From: a virus
Strand: one strand, 5' to 3'
DNA: 64,000 nucleotides
Virus record (IMG/VR): IMGVR_UViG_3300032334_002567
Span: 1 to 64,000 of that record
The notes beneath the pieces were generated by a model. The model had not been told where the DNA came from, searched no databases, and saw nothing but the letters and a program-made list of their open reading frames with translations. This document shows positions 41,825 to 50,889 of the stretch, one piece after another; the stretch's first letter is position 1; each line of letters begins with the position of its first letter. The translations under genes and the position numbers were made by a program.

Positions 41825-44098
41825 ATGTCAAAGCAACACAAGAAAACGAGAAACTTTCACGCTGGAATGGGTCAAGCTGTAGCGGAGAGAACGATTCTCA
41901 GAAAGAAAGAAGATGGTAAGTGGGAAACATGGGCAGATGTTGCCAATCGTGTTGCACTAGGAAATTCACTTCTATGCAAAGAATCAAAAGAACAAGAGTC
42001 AGAATATGAGGCTTTACAAAAGCATTTAATAAACGCAACAACTCTTATGAGCGGTAGACATCTACAGCACGGAGATGAGTCGCAACCAGAAAGAAACATG
42101 GAAGTTTACACCAACTGTTCAACTTCCAGCACTAGCTTCATGCTTTTTTACTTATTAATGAACGGTTCTGGTGTGGGTAGAAGTTATGACGACGACATGA
42201 TGCTTGTTGATTGGGATAACGCTCCAGCTCTTAGGTGTGTTTTAAGTGAAACTCATGCAAATTTTGATTTTTCGGCTCACGAATCTGTGAGAGATGCAAA
42301 ACACAAATATGGCAGCGGCAAAGACGTTTTATGGCATCTCGTTGAAGATACAAGAGAGGGATGGGCAAAAGCACTAGAAATATGGGAAAATGCAGCTTTT
42401 GAAAAAATCCATAAAGATAAATTGTTCATACTTGACTTTTCAAACGTTCGACCAAAAGGTGCTCCTATAAATGGAATGCAGAAACGTCCAGCTAGCGGAC
42501 CTGTTCCCTTGATGAACGCATTCAACAAAGCTGCAACTCTAAAAGCAACTGGTTTGCCCCGGTGGATGCAGACAATTTATATTGATCATTATTTTGCCGA
42601 ATGTGTTTTGGTCGGTGGGGCCAGAAGAGCAGCAAGAATGTCTACTAAGACATGGAGAGATGATAGTGTGTTAGAATTTATTACTATCAAAAGACCAATT
42701 GAATTTGCCAATAAAGGGGTAGATGAAATAACAGAGCTAAGAAAGCAAATAAGTCCAATGGGATTCTTGTGGTCTTCAAACAATAGCATTACTGTTGACC
42801 AAGAATTCTGGAAGCTCTTGAATGTAAAAAAAGGTAGTGAAGAATATAGTTCTGAATTAGCCAAACATGCAAGGAATGTTTATAAACTTGCAGTTTCTGC
42901 TTCTTATGGTGATGGCACTGGTGAGCCTGGATTTATCAATGTTGACAAACTAAATCAAGATAAGCTCGGAACTGAGAAGCTTGTTAAAGAAAGTGACTCA
43001 CTTGTTGGTAGCAAAAAATATAGCTTAAATGAAGACACAGGACTTTATATTAATAGGCTTTTGAAGAAAGCTGTTAAAAAACAGCATTTCATGATAACCA
43101 ATCCATGTGGTGAAATTTCTATTGCTGTGTGGGGTGCTTTTTGCACTATTGCGGATGTGGTTCCTTATCATGCTGAAACCTTGGAAGAAGCAGAAGACGC
43201 ATTTAGGTGTGTTACAAGAGCTTTAATCAGGGTAAACACCATGGATAGTGTTTATAAAAAAGAAGTTAAAAGAACTAACAGAATAGGAGTTGGAATAACT
43301 GGGATTCATGAATTTGCATGGAAGTTCTTTGGATTAGGATTTAAAGATCTAATAAATGAAGAAAAGTCCAAGGAATTTTGGATGACTATGGCAAGATTTA
43401 AAAGAGCCGTGCAAGACGAAGCCAGAGAATACTCAAAGAAAATTGGCGTAAATGTTCCTCATTCTGACACGACAATTAAGCCTGCTGGCACAACGAGTAA
43501 ATTATTTGGCCTCACAGAGGGATGGCATCTACCGTCTATGAGATGGTACATGAGATGGGTTCAATTCAGTAAATCAGATCCATTGGTCAAAAAGTATAGT
43601 GAATCTGGTTACCCTGTGAAAGAACTGACTAGCTACCAGAATACTGTTATTATCGGATTTCCAACTACCCCAGTTATAACTGAGCTTGGGATGGAAGACG
43701 CCCTGATTACAGCCGGTGAAGCTTCACCAGAAGAGCAGTACAAGTGGTTAATGCTCGGTGAAAAATACTGGATTCGTGGCGTAGATGTTGACGGAAATCC
43801 ACTAGATAAAGATACGGGAAACCAAATTAGCTACACGTTAAAGTACAACCCCAATAAGGTTGATTTTAAGACTTTCTGTGACACGCTAAAAAATAGTCAG
43901 AGCCTAATTAAATGTTGTTCGGTAATGCCACAAGAAGATCGTAGCAGTTATGAATATTTACCAGAGGAATCGGTGACAAAAGCAGAATACGAAAACGTTG
44001 TAAGAAAAATTACTTCTTCTTTGCAGGAAGACGTAGATCGTACACACGTAGATTGTGCAGGCGGTGCATGTCCCGTTGACTTTAAGAAAGAATCATGA
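41825..44098 (+). CDS. nrdJ: Class II (adenosylcobalamin-dependent) ribonucleoside-triphosphate reductase
   Basis: 757 aa, close to the monomeric Lactobacillus-type enzyme. Active-site residues: C98 in YTNCSTSS and the NPCGEIS loop with C428 and E430. The C-terminal dithiol C744-AGGA-C749 re-reduces the active site. It converts ribonucleotides to deoxyribonucleotides with B12 and so works with or without oxygen, needing no small subunit. It has an AAAGGTG ribosome binding site. Its ATG sits behind the membrane protein, and its TGA overlaps the next ATG (ATGA at 44095-44098). GC content is a little above the surroundings, which may reflect bacterial origin. Confidence 0.93.
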   Translation: MSKQHKKTRNFHAGMGQAVAERTILRKKEDGKWETWADVANRVALGNSLLCKESKEQESEYEALQKHLINATTLMSGRHLQHGDESQPERNMEVYTNCSTSSTSFMLFYLLMNGSGVGRSYDDDMMLVDWDNAPALRCVLSETHANFDFSAHESVRDAKHKYGSGKDVLWHLVEDTREGWAKALEIWENAAFEKIHKDKLFILDFSNVRPKGAPINGMQKRPASGPVPLMNAFNKAATLKATGLPRWMQTIYIDHYFAECVLVGGARRAARMSTKTWRDDSVLEFITIKRPIEFANKGVDEITELRKQISPMGFLWSSNNSITVDQEFWKLLNVKKGSEEYSSELAKHARNVYKLAVSASYGDGTGEPGFINVDKLNQDKLGTEKLVKESDSLVGSKKYSLNEDTGLYINRLLKKAVKKQHFMITNPCGEISIAVWGAFCTIADVVPYHAETLEEAEDAFRCVTRALIRVNTMDSVYKKEVKRTNRIGVGITGIHEFAWKFFGLGFKDLINEEKSKEFWMTMARFKRAVQDEAREYSKKIGVNVPHSDTTIKPAGTTSKLFGLTEGWHLPSMRWYMRWVQFSKSDPLVKKYSESGYPVKELTSYQNTVIIGFPTTPVITELGMEDALITAGEASPEEQYKWLMLGEKYWIRGVDVDGNPLDKDTGNQISYTLKYNPNKVDFKTFCDTLKNSQSLIKCCSVMPQEDRSSYEYLPEESVTKAEYENVVRKITSSLQEDVDRTHVDCAGGACPVDFKKES

Positions 44099-44646
44099 AT
44101 TTCAAAGATTTTTTAGTTTGCGAACAACAAGTAAGTTTGAGCCAAAAAATTGGCCCGATCCTAGGGGACGCACAACAGTTGCGTGATCAGGCCAATAAGC
44201 TTGCTGTAAAGCATTTAGCCCAATTTTCTGGGGATGTGGTGAGAAAGATAAGGGATATACTTCATAGCCATTGGTCGGATGAACAAGTTAAATATTTAGA
44301 AAGGCTAAGAATTGTAGCTTTTAATATAGCTGATGCTATAAAAGAAAAAGGAGACCTACCAGGAATCATAGCTGCATCTGTGGAAGAATTAGATAAAATT
44401 GTTAAGGACATTGGTTCTCCAATAAACTCACTTGCAGTTGATCCAGGAACCGATAATAAAGAAACGGATTCAAAGGGCACAAGTCCCGCAATTAAGAACG
44501 TACCAAATAAGGACCAGTCCAAGCCGCCAGCACAAACTAAAACTGTTGATTCGGCCGTAACAGCTACAAATCCACTTAGCAACGATCCTGAGTCGGTTGT
44601 AAGCCCTCCTTTGGGAGGCAGCTCTGGTACTTTAGATGCGTTTTAA
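44095..44646 (+). CDS. Probable internal capsid protein with targeting N-terminus
   Basis: 183 aa, coupled to the RNR stop. MNFKDFLVCE-Q fits the targeting peptide with a V-C-E site. The body has a helical domain (~15-105: QLRDQANKLAVKHLAQF...HSHWSDEQVKYLERLR) and a disordered Asp/Ser/Pro/Thr tail. No recognised function. Packing between an RNR and a GMP reductase gene is odd for a virion protein. Confidence 0.55.
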   Translation: MNFKDFLVCEQQVSLSQKIGPILGDAQQLRDQANKLAVKHLAQFSGDVVRKIRDILHSHWSDEQVKYLERLRIVAFNIADAIKEKGDLPGIIAASVEELDKIVKDIGSPINSLAVDPGTDNKETDSKGTSPAIKNVPNKDQSKPPAQTKTVDSAVTATNPLSNDPESVVSPPLGGSSGTLDAF

Positions 44647-44713
44647 CATTGATTTTCTTAAATAATTTAAATATAATCCTAAGCACCTTCCCCAATTAAT
44701 TAGGATAGAAAAA

Positions 44714-45757
44714 ATGAAAGTTGAAAGCGAAATAAAGCTAGATTTCAACGATGTGTTAATAAAGCCAAAAAGAAGTAGTCTCGAAAGCAGATCTCAAGTA
44801 GACCTGAATAGAGAATACAAATTTAGAAATTCTTCCATAAAAATTGAGGTTGGTGTGCCTCTCGTAGCAGCCAACATGGATACAATTGCTACGTTTGAAA
44901 TGGCCCGAGCTTTGTCAAAAAGAAACATATGGACAGCCTTACATAAATTTTACTCTATCAATGAGATTGAAAAATTTTTTAAAGAAGAAGCAGACGTAGC
45001 TTCTAAGTGCTTTTATTCTCTAGGAATAAATGAAGATGATTTTGATAAGATAAAAAAACTTCAAGGATTAGGTGTAAAGCTTCCGTTCATTTGTGTTGAC
45101 GTTGCAAACGGCTATAGCCAAAAGTTCGTAAATGAATGTGGTTATTTAAGAAAGCTATTCCCAAATGCAGTAATATTGGCTGGGAACGTATGTACACCAG
45201 AAATGGTACAAGAGCTACTGATTTCGGGCGGAGTGGACATAATTAAAGTAGGGATAGGTGGTGGAAGTGGATGTATCACTAGGCATACAACGGGCATAGG
45301 ATTTCCACAACTTAGTGCCGTAATAGAATGCGGCGATGCTGCTCATGGTCTAGGCGGGCATATCTGCTCTGATGGTGGTTGTAGGGCTCCTGGCGACATA
45401 GCCAAAGCATTTGCTGCTGGTGCTGACTTTGTGATGATGGGAGGCATGTTAGCGGGGCATGATGAATGTGGAGGTGAATTTAAACTAAATGAAAATGGCG
45501 AAAGAAAATCCATGTGTTTTTATGGAATGAGCTCTGAGCTTGCTATGAAAAAATACTATGGAGGCAAAGCTAGCTATAGAGCAAGTGAAGGAAGAGTAAT
45601 AGAAGTCCCCTATAAAGGCCATGTAGATCAGACTATAGAACAAATATTGGGTGGGTTAAGAAGCACTTGCACTTATGTTGGTACAGATAAATTAAAAGAC
45701 TTATCAAAGTGCACTACATTTATAAGAGTGAATAGAGTACACGATAATATGAATTAA
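44714..45757 (+). CDS. guaC: GMP reductase
   Basis: 347 aa, the same length as E. coli GuaC, and similar along its whole length. The catalytic loop reads GIGGGSGCITRHTTG, with the conserved Cys but Gly where E. coli has Pro and Val. The phosphate-site motif SDGGCRAPGD and the GGMLAGHDECGGE segment follow. It reduces GMP to IMP with NADPH, steering purines away from guanine and releasing ammonia. A phage-borne copy may rebalance purine pools for its own DNA. The flap residues AEYRAAEG-like (ASYRASEG) are intact. Confidence 0.92.
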   Translation: MKVESEIKLDFNDVLIKPKRSSLESRSQVDLNREYKFRNSSIKIEVGVPLVAANMDTIATFEMARALSKRNIWTALHKFYSINEIEKFFKEEADVASKCFYSLGINEDDFDKIKKLQGLGVKLPFICVDVANGYSQKFVNECGYLRKLFPNAVILAGNVCTPEMVQELLISGGVDIIKVGIGGGSGCITRHTTGIGFPQLSAVIECGDAAHGLGGHICSDGGCRAPGDIAKAFAAGADFVMMGGMLAGHDECGGEFKLNENGERKSMCFYGMSSELAMKKYYGGKASYRASEGRVIEVPYKGHVDQTIEQILGGLRSTCTYVGTDKLKDLSKCTTFIRVNRVHDNMN

Positions 45758-45768
45758 GAGGTGAAAAT

Positions 45769-46911
45769 ATTTGTGGAATAGCAGGTTTTATAGGTTTATC
45801 TAAAAAACCTATCTTTAGTTACCAGCTTACAACTAAACTATTTGAAATAAGTGAATCCAGAGGAATTGATGCCGCAGGATTTTGGGCCGTGCGTCCTGAT
45901 GGTGGCGTTATATACCATAAAAAACCCATTAGATCATCTAGGTTTGTAAAGAGAGATGAATGGAGGGATGTTTTTAAATATAATCCTAATTTATTATTAG
46001 CACACGCAAGAGGAGCTTCTAAAGGTGTAGGAGAGCCTATGTTTAATAAAAACAATCATCCTTTCACAAGCTTAGACAAGTCTATTGGTCTTATCCACAA
46101 TGGCAGGGTAGAAGACTCTGAGTATCGGTCTTTAAAAAAAGCATATGAAGTATCAAGTGATTGCGATTCTGAAGTTATCCTTAGAATAATAGAAGCTGGC
46201 TCGCACTATCATCCGCATGAGATTACAGAGTTTATAAATCTGGATTATCCAAATAGATTAGCAGGGATTAGGGACGTTTATTCCTTTATAAACTCTGGTC
46301 ATTTAGCTGTGGCTGTGGGTGAGAGGAATGACGAAAACAATAGATCCCTGTGGCTTTTTAGAAACGCTTATAGACCTCTTTGGATTGTGGATATGCGTGA
46401 GCTACTAGGACAAATATTCTTTGTCTCAGAGCCGGGAATATGGGAGGAGTCAATAAATGAATGTCCTTCTATTAGAGGACATTCTAAATTTCAAAAATTA
46501 ATAGAGTTGCCACCGGAAGAAGTTTGGTTGATAGAATCAACAAAAGAAGAACCAACTCCAAATAAAATAAAAAAATACAAAGTTTCTAAAAGCAAAGAAA
46601 TAAGTGCTAATGAAATAAACAAATATTTTCCATTGATAGAAAAGCAGCCGTCGTTTGAAGTAATAAGCACAATAAGCGAAGAAAAAGAAACCCACCAATT
46701 TTTCGAAAATAATGATTGGGAAGAATTAGAATTAAAAGAGCTTGAAAGTAAATGCAACAAAGTTTCAGAAACTGTTCAAGAAATTAAAAATTGGGTAAAA
46801 GAAAAAACTACAAAACAGTCTATAGGCAAGGACGAAATAGATAGAATCTCTAATTTAATGAATAATCAAATCGATGATATGAACAAAATAGTTTCAATAC
46901 TGGAGAATTAG
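45769..46911 (+). CDS. Class II glutamine amidotransferase (GAT-II) with an ATT start
   Basis: 380 aa. There is no ATG; reading from ATT 45769 (5 nt after GAGGTG) gives fMet-C2-G-I-A-G-F, placing the nucleophile Cys exactly where the Ntn hydrolase family needs it. Other active-site motifs: AHARGA (H79, R81), IHNG (N111, G112) and CDSE (D133). GAT-II domains release ammonia from glutamine for a partner synthetase. The C-terminal ~160 residues are helical and coiled-coil-like, not a known synthetase, so the acceptor enzyme must be separate; the amidoligase at 26824 is a candidate. Starting at the first in-frame GTG (45889) would delete the active site. Confidence 0.85.
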   Translation: MCGIAGFIGLSKKPIFSYQLTTKLFEISESRGIDAAGFWAVRPDGGVIYHKKPIRSSRFVKRDEWRDVFKYNPNLLLAHARGASKGVGEPMFNKNNHPFTSLDKSIGLIHNGRVEDSEYRSLKKAYEVSSDCDSEVILRIIEAGSHYHPHEITEFINLDYPNRLAGIRDVYSFINSGHLAVAVGERNDENNRSLWLFRNAYRPLWIVDMRELLGQIFFVSEPGIWEESINECPSIRGHSKFQKLIELPPEEVWLIESTKEEPTPNKIKKYKVSKSKEISANEINKYFPLIEKQPSFEVISTISEEKETHQFFENNDWEELELKELESKCNKVSETVQEIKNWVKEKTTKQSIGKDEIDRISNLMNNQIDDMNKIVSILEN

Positions 46912-46942
46912 TAACTATATAAGATATAGAAATGAGGTTTCT

Positions 46943-47482
46943 ATGTCTTATAATTTTGAAGATTTTGAAGATTTTGTTACAGACGAAGATTTCTTAAATA
47001 AGAAGAAAAAGAAAAAAGTTAATGGAAAGAAAAAAGGCAATAGGACTGAGCTTGAACTAACTAAAATACTCAATAAGAGATTCGGAACAGGATTCAGCAG
47101 ATCAGTTGGCTCCGGAAATCGTTGGTCACAAACTAACCACTTGCCAAAACACGCCCAAGAAATATTTTCTGGGGACCTGATTGTTCCTTTGGGGTTTAAG
47201 TTTGTATTAGAAAGCAAGGGCGGCTACGAAGACATAGACATAAATGGTCTATTTGTACGAGGCAACAAAGAACTTGATGGATTCTTGGACCAAGTTTCAA
47301 GAGATGCCAAAAGATGTGACAAAAAACCAATGCTATGCTGGAAGAAAAACAGAAAACCGTGGTTGGTTGCTATTTTGACTAAAGACATGACACGGGAGTT
47401 CAAATATGAACTTCGCTACGGAAAATGGTCTATTCTAGCACTTGAAGAACTTCTAGGTTTAGAGGACGAGTTTTTCATCTAA
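46943..47482 (+). CDS. Holliday-junction resolvase-like nuclease (Hjc-type PD-(D/E)XK)
   Basis: 179 aa with a GAGG ribosome binding site. After a Lys-rich N-terminus the core has E36 in RTELELTK, SRSVGSGNRW, D78 in GDLIVP and E90-S-K92 in LESKGG, the order of archaeal Hjc resolvases. It would cut branched recombination or packaging intermediates. It replaces the T4 gp49 type (endonuclease VII), which I do not see here. It converges with the MoxR-operon end by 4 bp. Confidence 0.82.
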   Translation: MSYNFEDFEDFVTDEDFLNKKKKKKVNGKKKGNRTELELTKILNKRFGTGFSRSVGSGNRWSQTNHLPKHAQEIFSGDLIVPLGFKFVLESKGGYEDIDINGLFVRGNKELDGFLDQVSRDAKRCDKKPMLCWKKNRKPWLVAILTKDMTREFKYELRYGKWSILALEELLGLEDEFFI

Positions 47483-47883
47483 ATGTCCCTAGAAGAAGGT
47501 CTGATTTCTCTTACCTTCTTGCCTTCAAGATAGTTGCGTAACGCATAAACAACACTAGGATATAGATTTGAAGGGTTTTTATCAGCCCTTTTAAGAAAAC
47601 GCCATAGTAGGAACACAGGGTCATTAGGCCCGCTAAAATTCTTATTGCAAAAGTCATCACAGAACTTGATGACCTTTTCTCGGTCATGTTTAGCAAGAGC
47701 TTTCGCAATAACAGCGATCATGGAAGTTGGTCTTTGAGGCATAAGTCTCATTGCTTCGATAATTTCTTCTTCATACATGATCTTAAAATCGAGCCTTTGA
47801 TTTGAAGTAGCCCGTAGTTTTTTTGCACTACCGGACTTCATCATTTGATTTGTAACGCTTTCTACAATTTTTTCTTTGTTCAT
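47479..47883 (-). CDS. Small helical protein in the MoxR/VWA operon
   Basis: 134 aa with an AAAGG ribosome binding site. It is helical and basic, with an invariant-looking MRLMPQRPTSMIAVIAKALAKHD segment in the middle. It directly follows the VWA-metallopeptidase gene (11 bp gap) and is probably the third component of that system. No family is recognised. Confidence 0.6.
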   Translation of the reverse strand: MNKEKIVESVTNQMMKSGSAKKLRATSNQRLDFKIMYEEEIIEAMRLMPQRPTSMIAVIAKALAKHDREKVIKFCDDFCNKNFSGPNDPVFLLWRFLKRADKNPSNLYPSVVYALRNYLEGKKVREIRPSSRDI

Positions 47884-47894
47884 ACCAAGCCTTT

Positions 47895-49118
47895 CTATTC
47901 AAAATCCGACAAGTTGAAGAAATTGCATTCTTCTGAAATAAACTTTTTAGTCGAGAAATCAGTTAGAAACCAGTACCAATTCTTGGGTTTCTCTGGCTCA
48001 ACTGCTTCTCCATAGCCATCCGTTATGACGAAAACGCCGTCTGGGTACTTTTCACCATTTTGGATATGCTGCTGGATTGTTTGCTCCAATACAGCTAAAG
48101 AAGTGCCTCCACCACCATAAACAGAGACTTTCCCATTCTGCTTTGGACTAACTTCTGCCACCTTAGTATCGAAGCAAAATAGACGAACGTCAAATTTTTC
48201 GGAAGGCAATGAAGAAACTGCGGAGAAAAACCTATCTTTGTATCCCCAGCAAGACCCAGAGGTGTCAAGAAAGAAGTAAATTTTAATTTTAGATTTGCTC
48301 TTTTCAAGATGTTCAACTTCCATTTCTGACGGGATAAAGATTTCATCTAAGGCGGTAAGTCCTGATAAACGTCGATTAATTCTAGCCCATTGATCTATTT
48401 CTTTAAATTTACTTTGGTATTTGGCGTGGCACCATTTCTTGATTACAGTTTCCCATTTTCTTTTTTTTGTTTTAACTTCAAAATTTAAAACCTGCCAGAT
48501 TCCTTCCCCTAGCCCAATATGTTTTTGTATAGCATCAGAGAGACTCTTTTTTTCTTCTTTTGACATGCCTTCCAAAATATTGTTAGGAAGGTCGTTTTTA
48601 AAGGCGTGTTCGTCTACAGTGGATATTTCACCTTCACCTGGACCACCATCTCCGAATGACTTTTCAAACAAACTGTAGTAAAACTCATATGTTTCAGAAT
48701 TGGAAAGGTTAACTTTTTCTGCGAAAACGGTGTCCACCCAACAATAACTTTCCCAATTAAGTATGCTTTCTCTCTTAAAACCAAATTTTTCCACTAAAAG
48801 ATGGTTGACAACCACATCTAGGCATTGGTTACAGGCCAACATATTCACAGAGTCTTTAGTTCTTTTGCCGTGATTCAAAATCAAGTGCAAAGATTCATGG
48901 CAAATTACAAAGAGTTTATTGTAATAATCTAAAGAGTTCCAGAAATCCTCATTAAAAAGAAAGACAACAAACTCTCCTTCTTTGTCAAATTGAACGGCGG
49001 CCGTGTTGACTCTATTGGTAAAATGAGGTTTACCAATTTGCCATATTTTATAAAATATGGCATGGTGTTCTTCTAAACTCCTACTAATCTCTATCCACTC
49101 TTTATTTGTAATGCTCAT
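47895..49118 (-). CDS. Zinc metallopeptidase with a C-terminal VWA domain (DUF2201-like)
   Basis: 407 aa. Residues 74-78 are H-E-S-L-H, a zinc-protease motif, with a further His at 83 (ILNHG). The C-terminal third is a VWA domain with a MIDAS: DTSGS at 285-289, a GGGGTSL loop near residue 334, and TDGYG near 362. This combination is known from bacterial MoxR/VWA modules. It is preceded by a MoxR ATPase gene 10 bp upstream; a chaperone-protease role on one substrate is likely. Phage examples are rare in my knowledge. Confidence 0.82.
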   Translation of the reverse strand: MSITNKEWIEISRSLEEHHAIFYKIWQIGKPHFTNRVNTAAVQFDKEGEFVVFLFNEDFWNSLDYYNKLFVICHESLHLILNHGKRTKDSVNMLACNQCLDVVVNHLLVEKFGFKRESILNWESYCWVDTVFAEKVNLSNSETYEFYYSLFEKSFGDGGPGEGEISTVDEHAFKNDLPNNILEGMSKEEKKSLSDAIQKHIGLGEGIWQVLNFEVKTKKRKWETVIKKWCHAKYQSKFKEIDQWARINRRLSGLTALDEIFIPSEMEVEHLEKSKSKIKIYFFLDTSGSCWGYKDRFFSAVSSLPSEKFDVRLFCFDTKVAEVSPKQNGKVSVYGGGGTSLAVLEQTIQQHIQNGEKYPDGVFVITDGYGEAVEPEKPKNWYWFLTDFSTKKFISEECNFFNLSDFE

Positions 49119-49128
49119 TTTAGTTGCT

Positions 49129-50820
49129 CTAGGCGTAGAAGTTCTCTATAGCATAATTAAAGTGCTCCTGAGTTCTCACTACCTTATGAATATTTCCAGA
49201 TAATCTTATTGCAGAAAAAAGAGTAGTGAAGATTCTTGAATTATCAACCAAAAAACTACTAAAGTCTTTTGGAGTAGGAACTAACTTGGCAACCCAATCG
49301 GCGTTAGACAGCCAACTTTTCTCTTTGCTGGAGAATTTTCTATTCTGTACGCCAGATACAATACAATGGTTAACTATCGAAATAAAGTTTGCCCAAGGGT
49401 CTCTAGGATCTAATAAACCCTGTGAAACTTCTGTGGGCGAAAGCTCCATATTACATAATATTTCCAAGCAATTCATTGCTTCTTCACCCGTCATTAATTT
49501 GGGAATAGATTTCACTATATTCTGAAACTCTCCCAACCGTAACTTTGAAAGATCGGCATTTTTTTGTATTTTTTCTAAAGTGGTTCCCCACATTACACTC
49601 ATAGCCTTCTTGTTATAAAAAGGCTGTGCTAGATTTATCAGGTCTCCTTCATTATCTTCAAACTTAATAGCCTGCAACTCTGTGAAATACTTTCTAATTT
49701 TCTTTACCACGCTACTGTTGGTGTTGGCCTTTAGTATCTCTTCACAAACTTCTTTAAATACAGAAACCTTGTCGATTTTTCCAATAATGTACGTAGAAGT
49801 CTTGCTGTTTTCAGAAATTAAAGAAGATATTTTTTCTTTTGGAACAAGTGGCAAAAAGTAATCTTTTAATGCGTCTGACTTAAGAACGTACTTCATGGCA
49901 GATGCATAGTTGTTCTCATTTGAAAGAAAAACTTTTGCTTGATCTGTATCTTTGGCAGACATCAAAGATTCAAGCTTTTCTAAAATAGGACCGCTACTTA
50001 GAGAAGAATAAAGCTTTGAAATATTACTAGATGAAGGGAGTATGTCTCTCATATCCCCCTTACAGCAATATGTATCCAGAGCATATTGCAGCCTTCTGGG
50101 TGATACCTTGCCTTTTTCTTCTGTTGAAAGGTCTTCCCACCATTGAATAGCCGAGTCGGCTGTTCTCTGTCCGTATCTAGTGCGAAACCAGTCAACACTA
50201 GGCGAGTAGGGAACTTCCACAGATACATGGAAACGATCTTTTTGTGCTGGGTCTAGCCTTTCAACGTCATAAGTTTGATCTTCATCATCTGGATTGATTG
50301 CAGCCCAGATCATTTTTAATTTAGGAAATTTGTATCCGTTAATGGATTTAAATTGCAGCAGCTCCATTACCGCATTTCTAACTTTTTTAGGGCTGCGGTT
50401 AAACTCATCAAAAAATAACGCCTCTATTTCCCCTGTGGCGAAAACAAGAGGACGGATCAAGTCCAAATATGCCAAGCCCTGTTCTCTGCCTATCGCATGA
50501 TCTACGATCTTTGATGCAGATGATTCTGACATTTTCCAATTAGAAACAACCCAATCAACAGCAAGTTGCCGGTCGATTGTTGAAAGCTCTTTCAAAATTA
50601 AGAATTGTTCTGGGACTTTATTCTCTATTTTCTCTTTTGGAACACCAACAAAGTCAACCCAAGGGTCCATTGTAGAGGCACTAAAATACCTGTAATTTAT
50701 TGAGCGACGTTCAAAAGCATCTTTTACCATGGCTGTTTTACCAACGCCATGCCTGCCGATGAACAAAACATTCTGGCTATTTTCAATCCAGAATTCAATT
50801 TTTTTGTCGATTTGATTCAT
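49129..50820 (-). CDS. MoxR-family AAA+ ATPase
   Basis: 563 aa from ATG 50820, which has GGAG upstream; a longer frame runs into the terminator. Walker A GRHGVGKT is at 22-29 and Walker B LFFDEFNR with D138/E139 at 136-142, followed by the sensor-1 region IWAAINPDDED and a RDRFHV-like arginine finger (KDRFHV). The C-terminal 250 residues are a helical extension. MoxR proteins load or remodel VWA-bearing partners, here the metallopeptidase next door. The operon is closed upstream by a terminator, so it needs its own promoter. Confidence 0.85.
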   Translation of the reverse strand: MNQIDKKIEFWIENSQNVLFIGRHGVGKTAMVKDAFERRSINYRYFSASTMDPWVDFVGVPKEKIENKVPEQFLILKELSTIDRQLAVDWVVSNWKMSESSASKIVDHAIGREQGLAYLDLIRPLVFATGEIEALFFDEFNRSPKKVRNAVMELLQFKSINGYKFPKLKMIWAAINPDDEDQTYDVERLDPAQKDRFHVSVEVPYSPSVDWFRTRYGQRTADSAIQWWEDLSTEEKGKVSPRRLQYALDTYCCKGDMRDILPSSSNISKLYSSLSSGPILEKLESLMSAKDTDQAKVFLSNENNYASAMKYVLKSDALKDYFLPLVPKEKISSLISENSKTSTYIIGKIDKVSVFKEVCEEILKANTNSSVVKKIRKYFTELQAIKFEDNEGDLINLAQPFYNKKAMSVMWGTTLEKIQKNADLSKLRLGEFQNIVKSIPKLMTGEEAMNCLEILCNMELSPTEVSQGLLDPRDPWANFISIVNHCIVSGVQNRKFSSKEKSWLSNADWVAKLVPTPKDFSSFLVDNSRIFTTLFSAIRLSGNIHKVVRTQEHFNYAIENFYA

Positions 50821-50831
50821 AATAAAAAAGT

Positions 50832-50866
50832 AGCTCCGTTGAGAAGGCAAACCTCTCAACGGAGCT
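50832..50866 (-). terminator. Rho-independent terminator
   Basis: Perfect 13-bp arms (AGCTCCGTTGAGA and its complement) with a 9-nt loop, followed on the minus strand by ACTTTTTT. It terminates the ParB-like gene upstream and isolates the MoxR operon. Confidence 0.9.
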
Positions 50867-50889
50867 AAGTTGGAATTTAGCCTAAGAGG

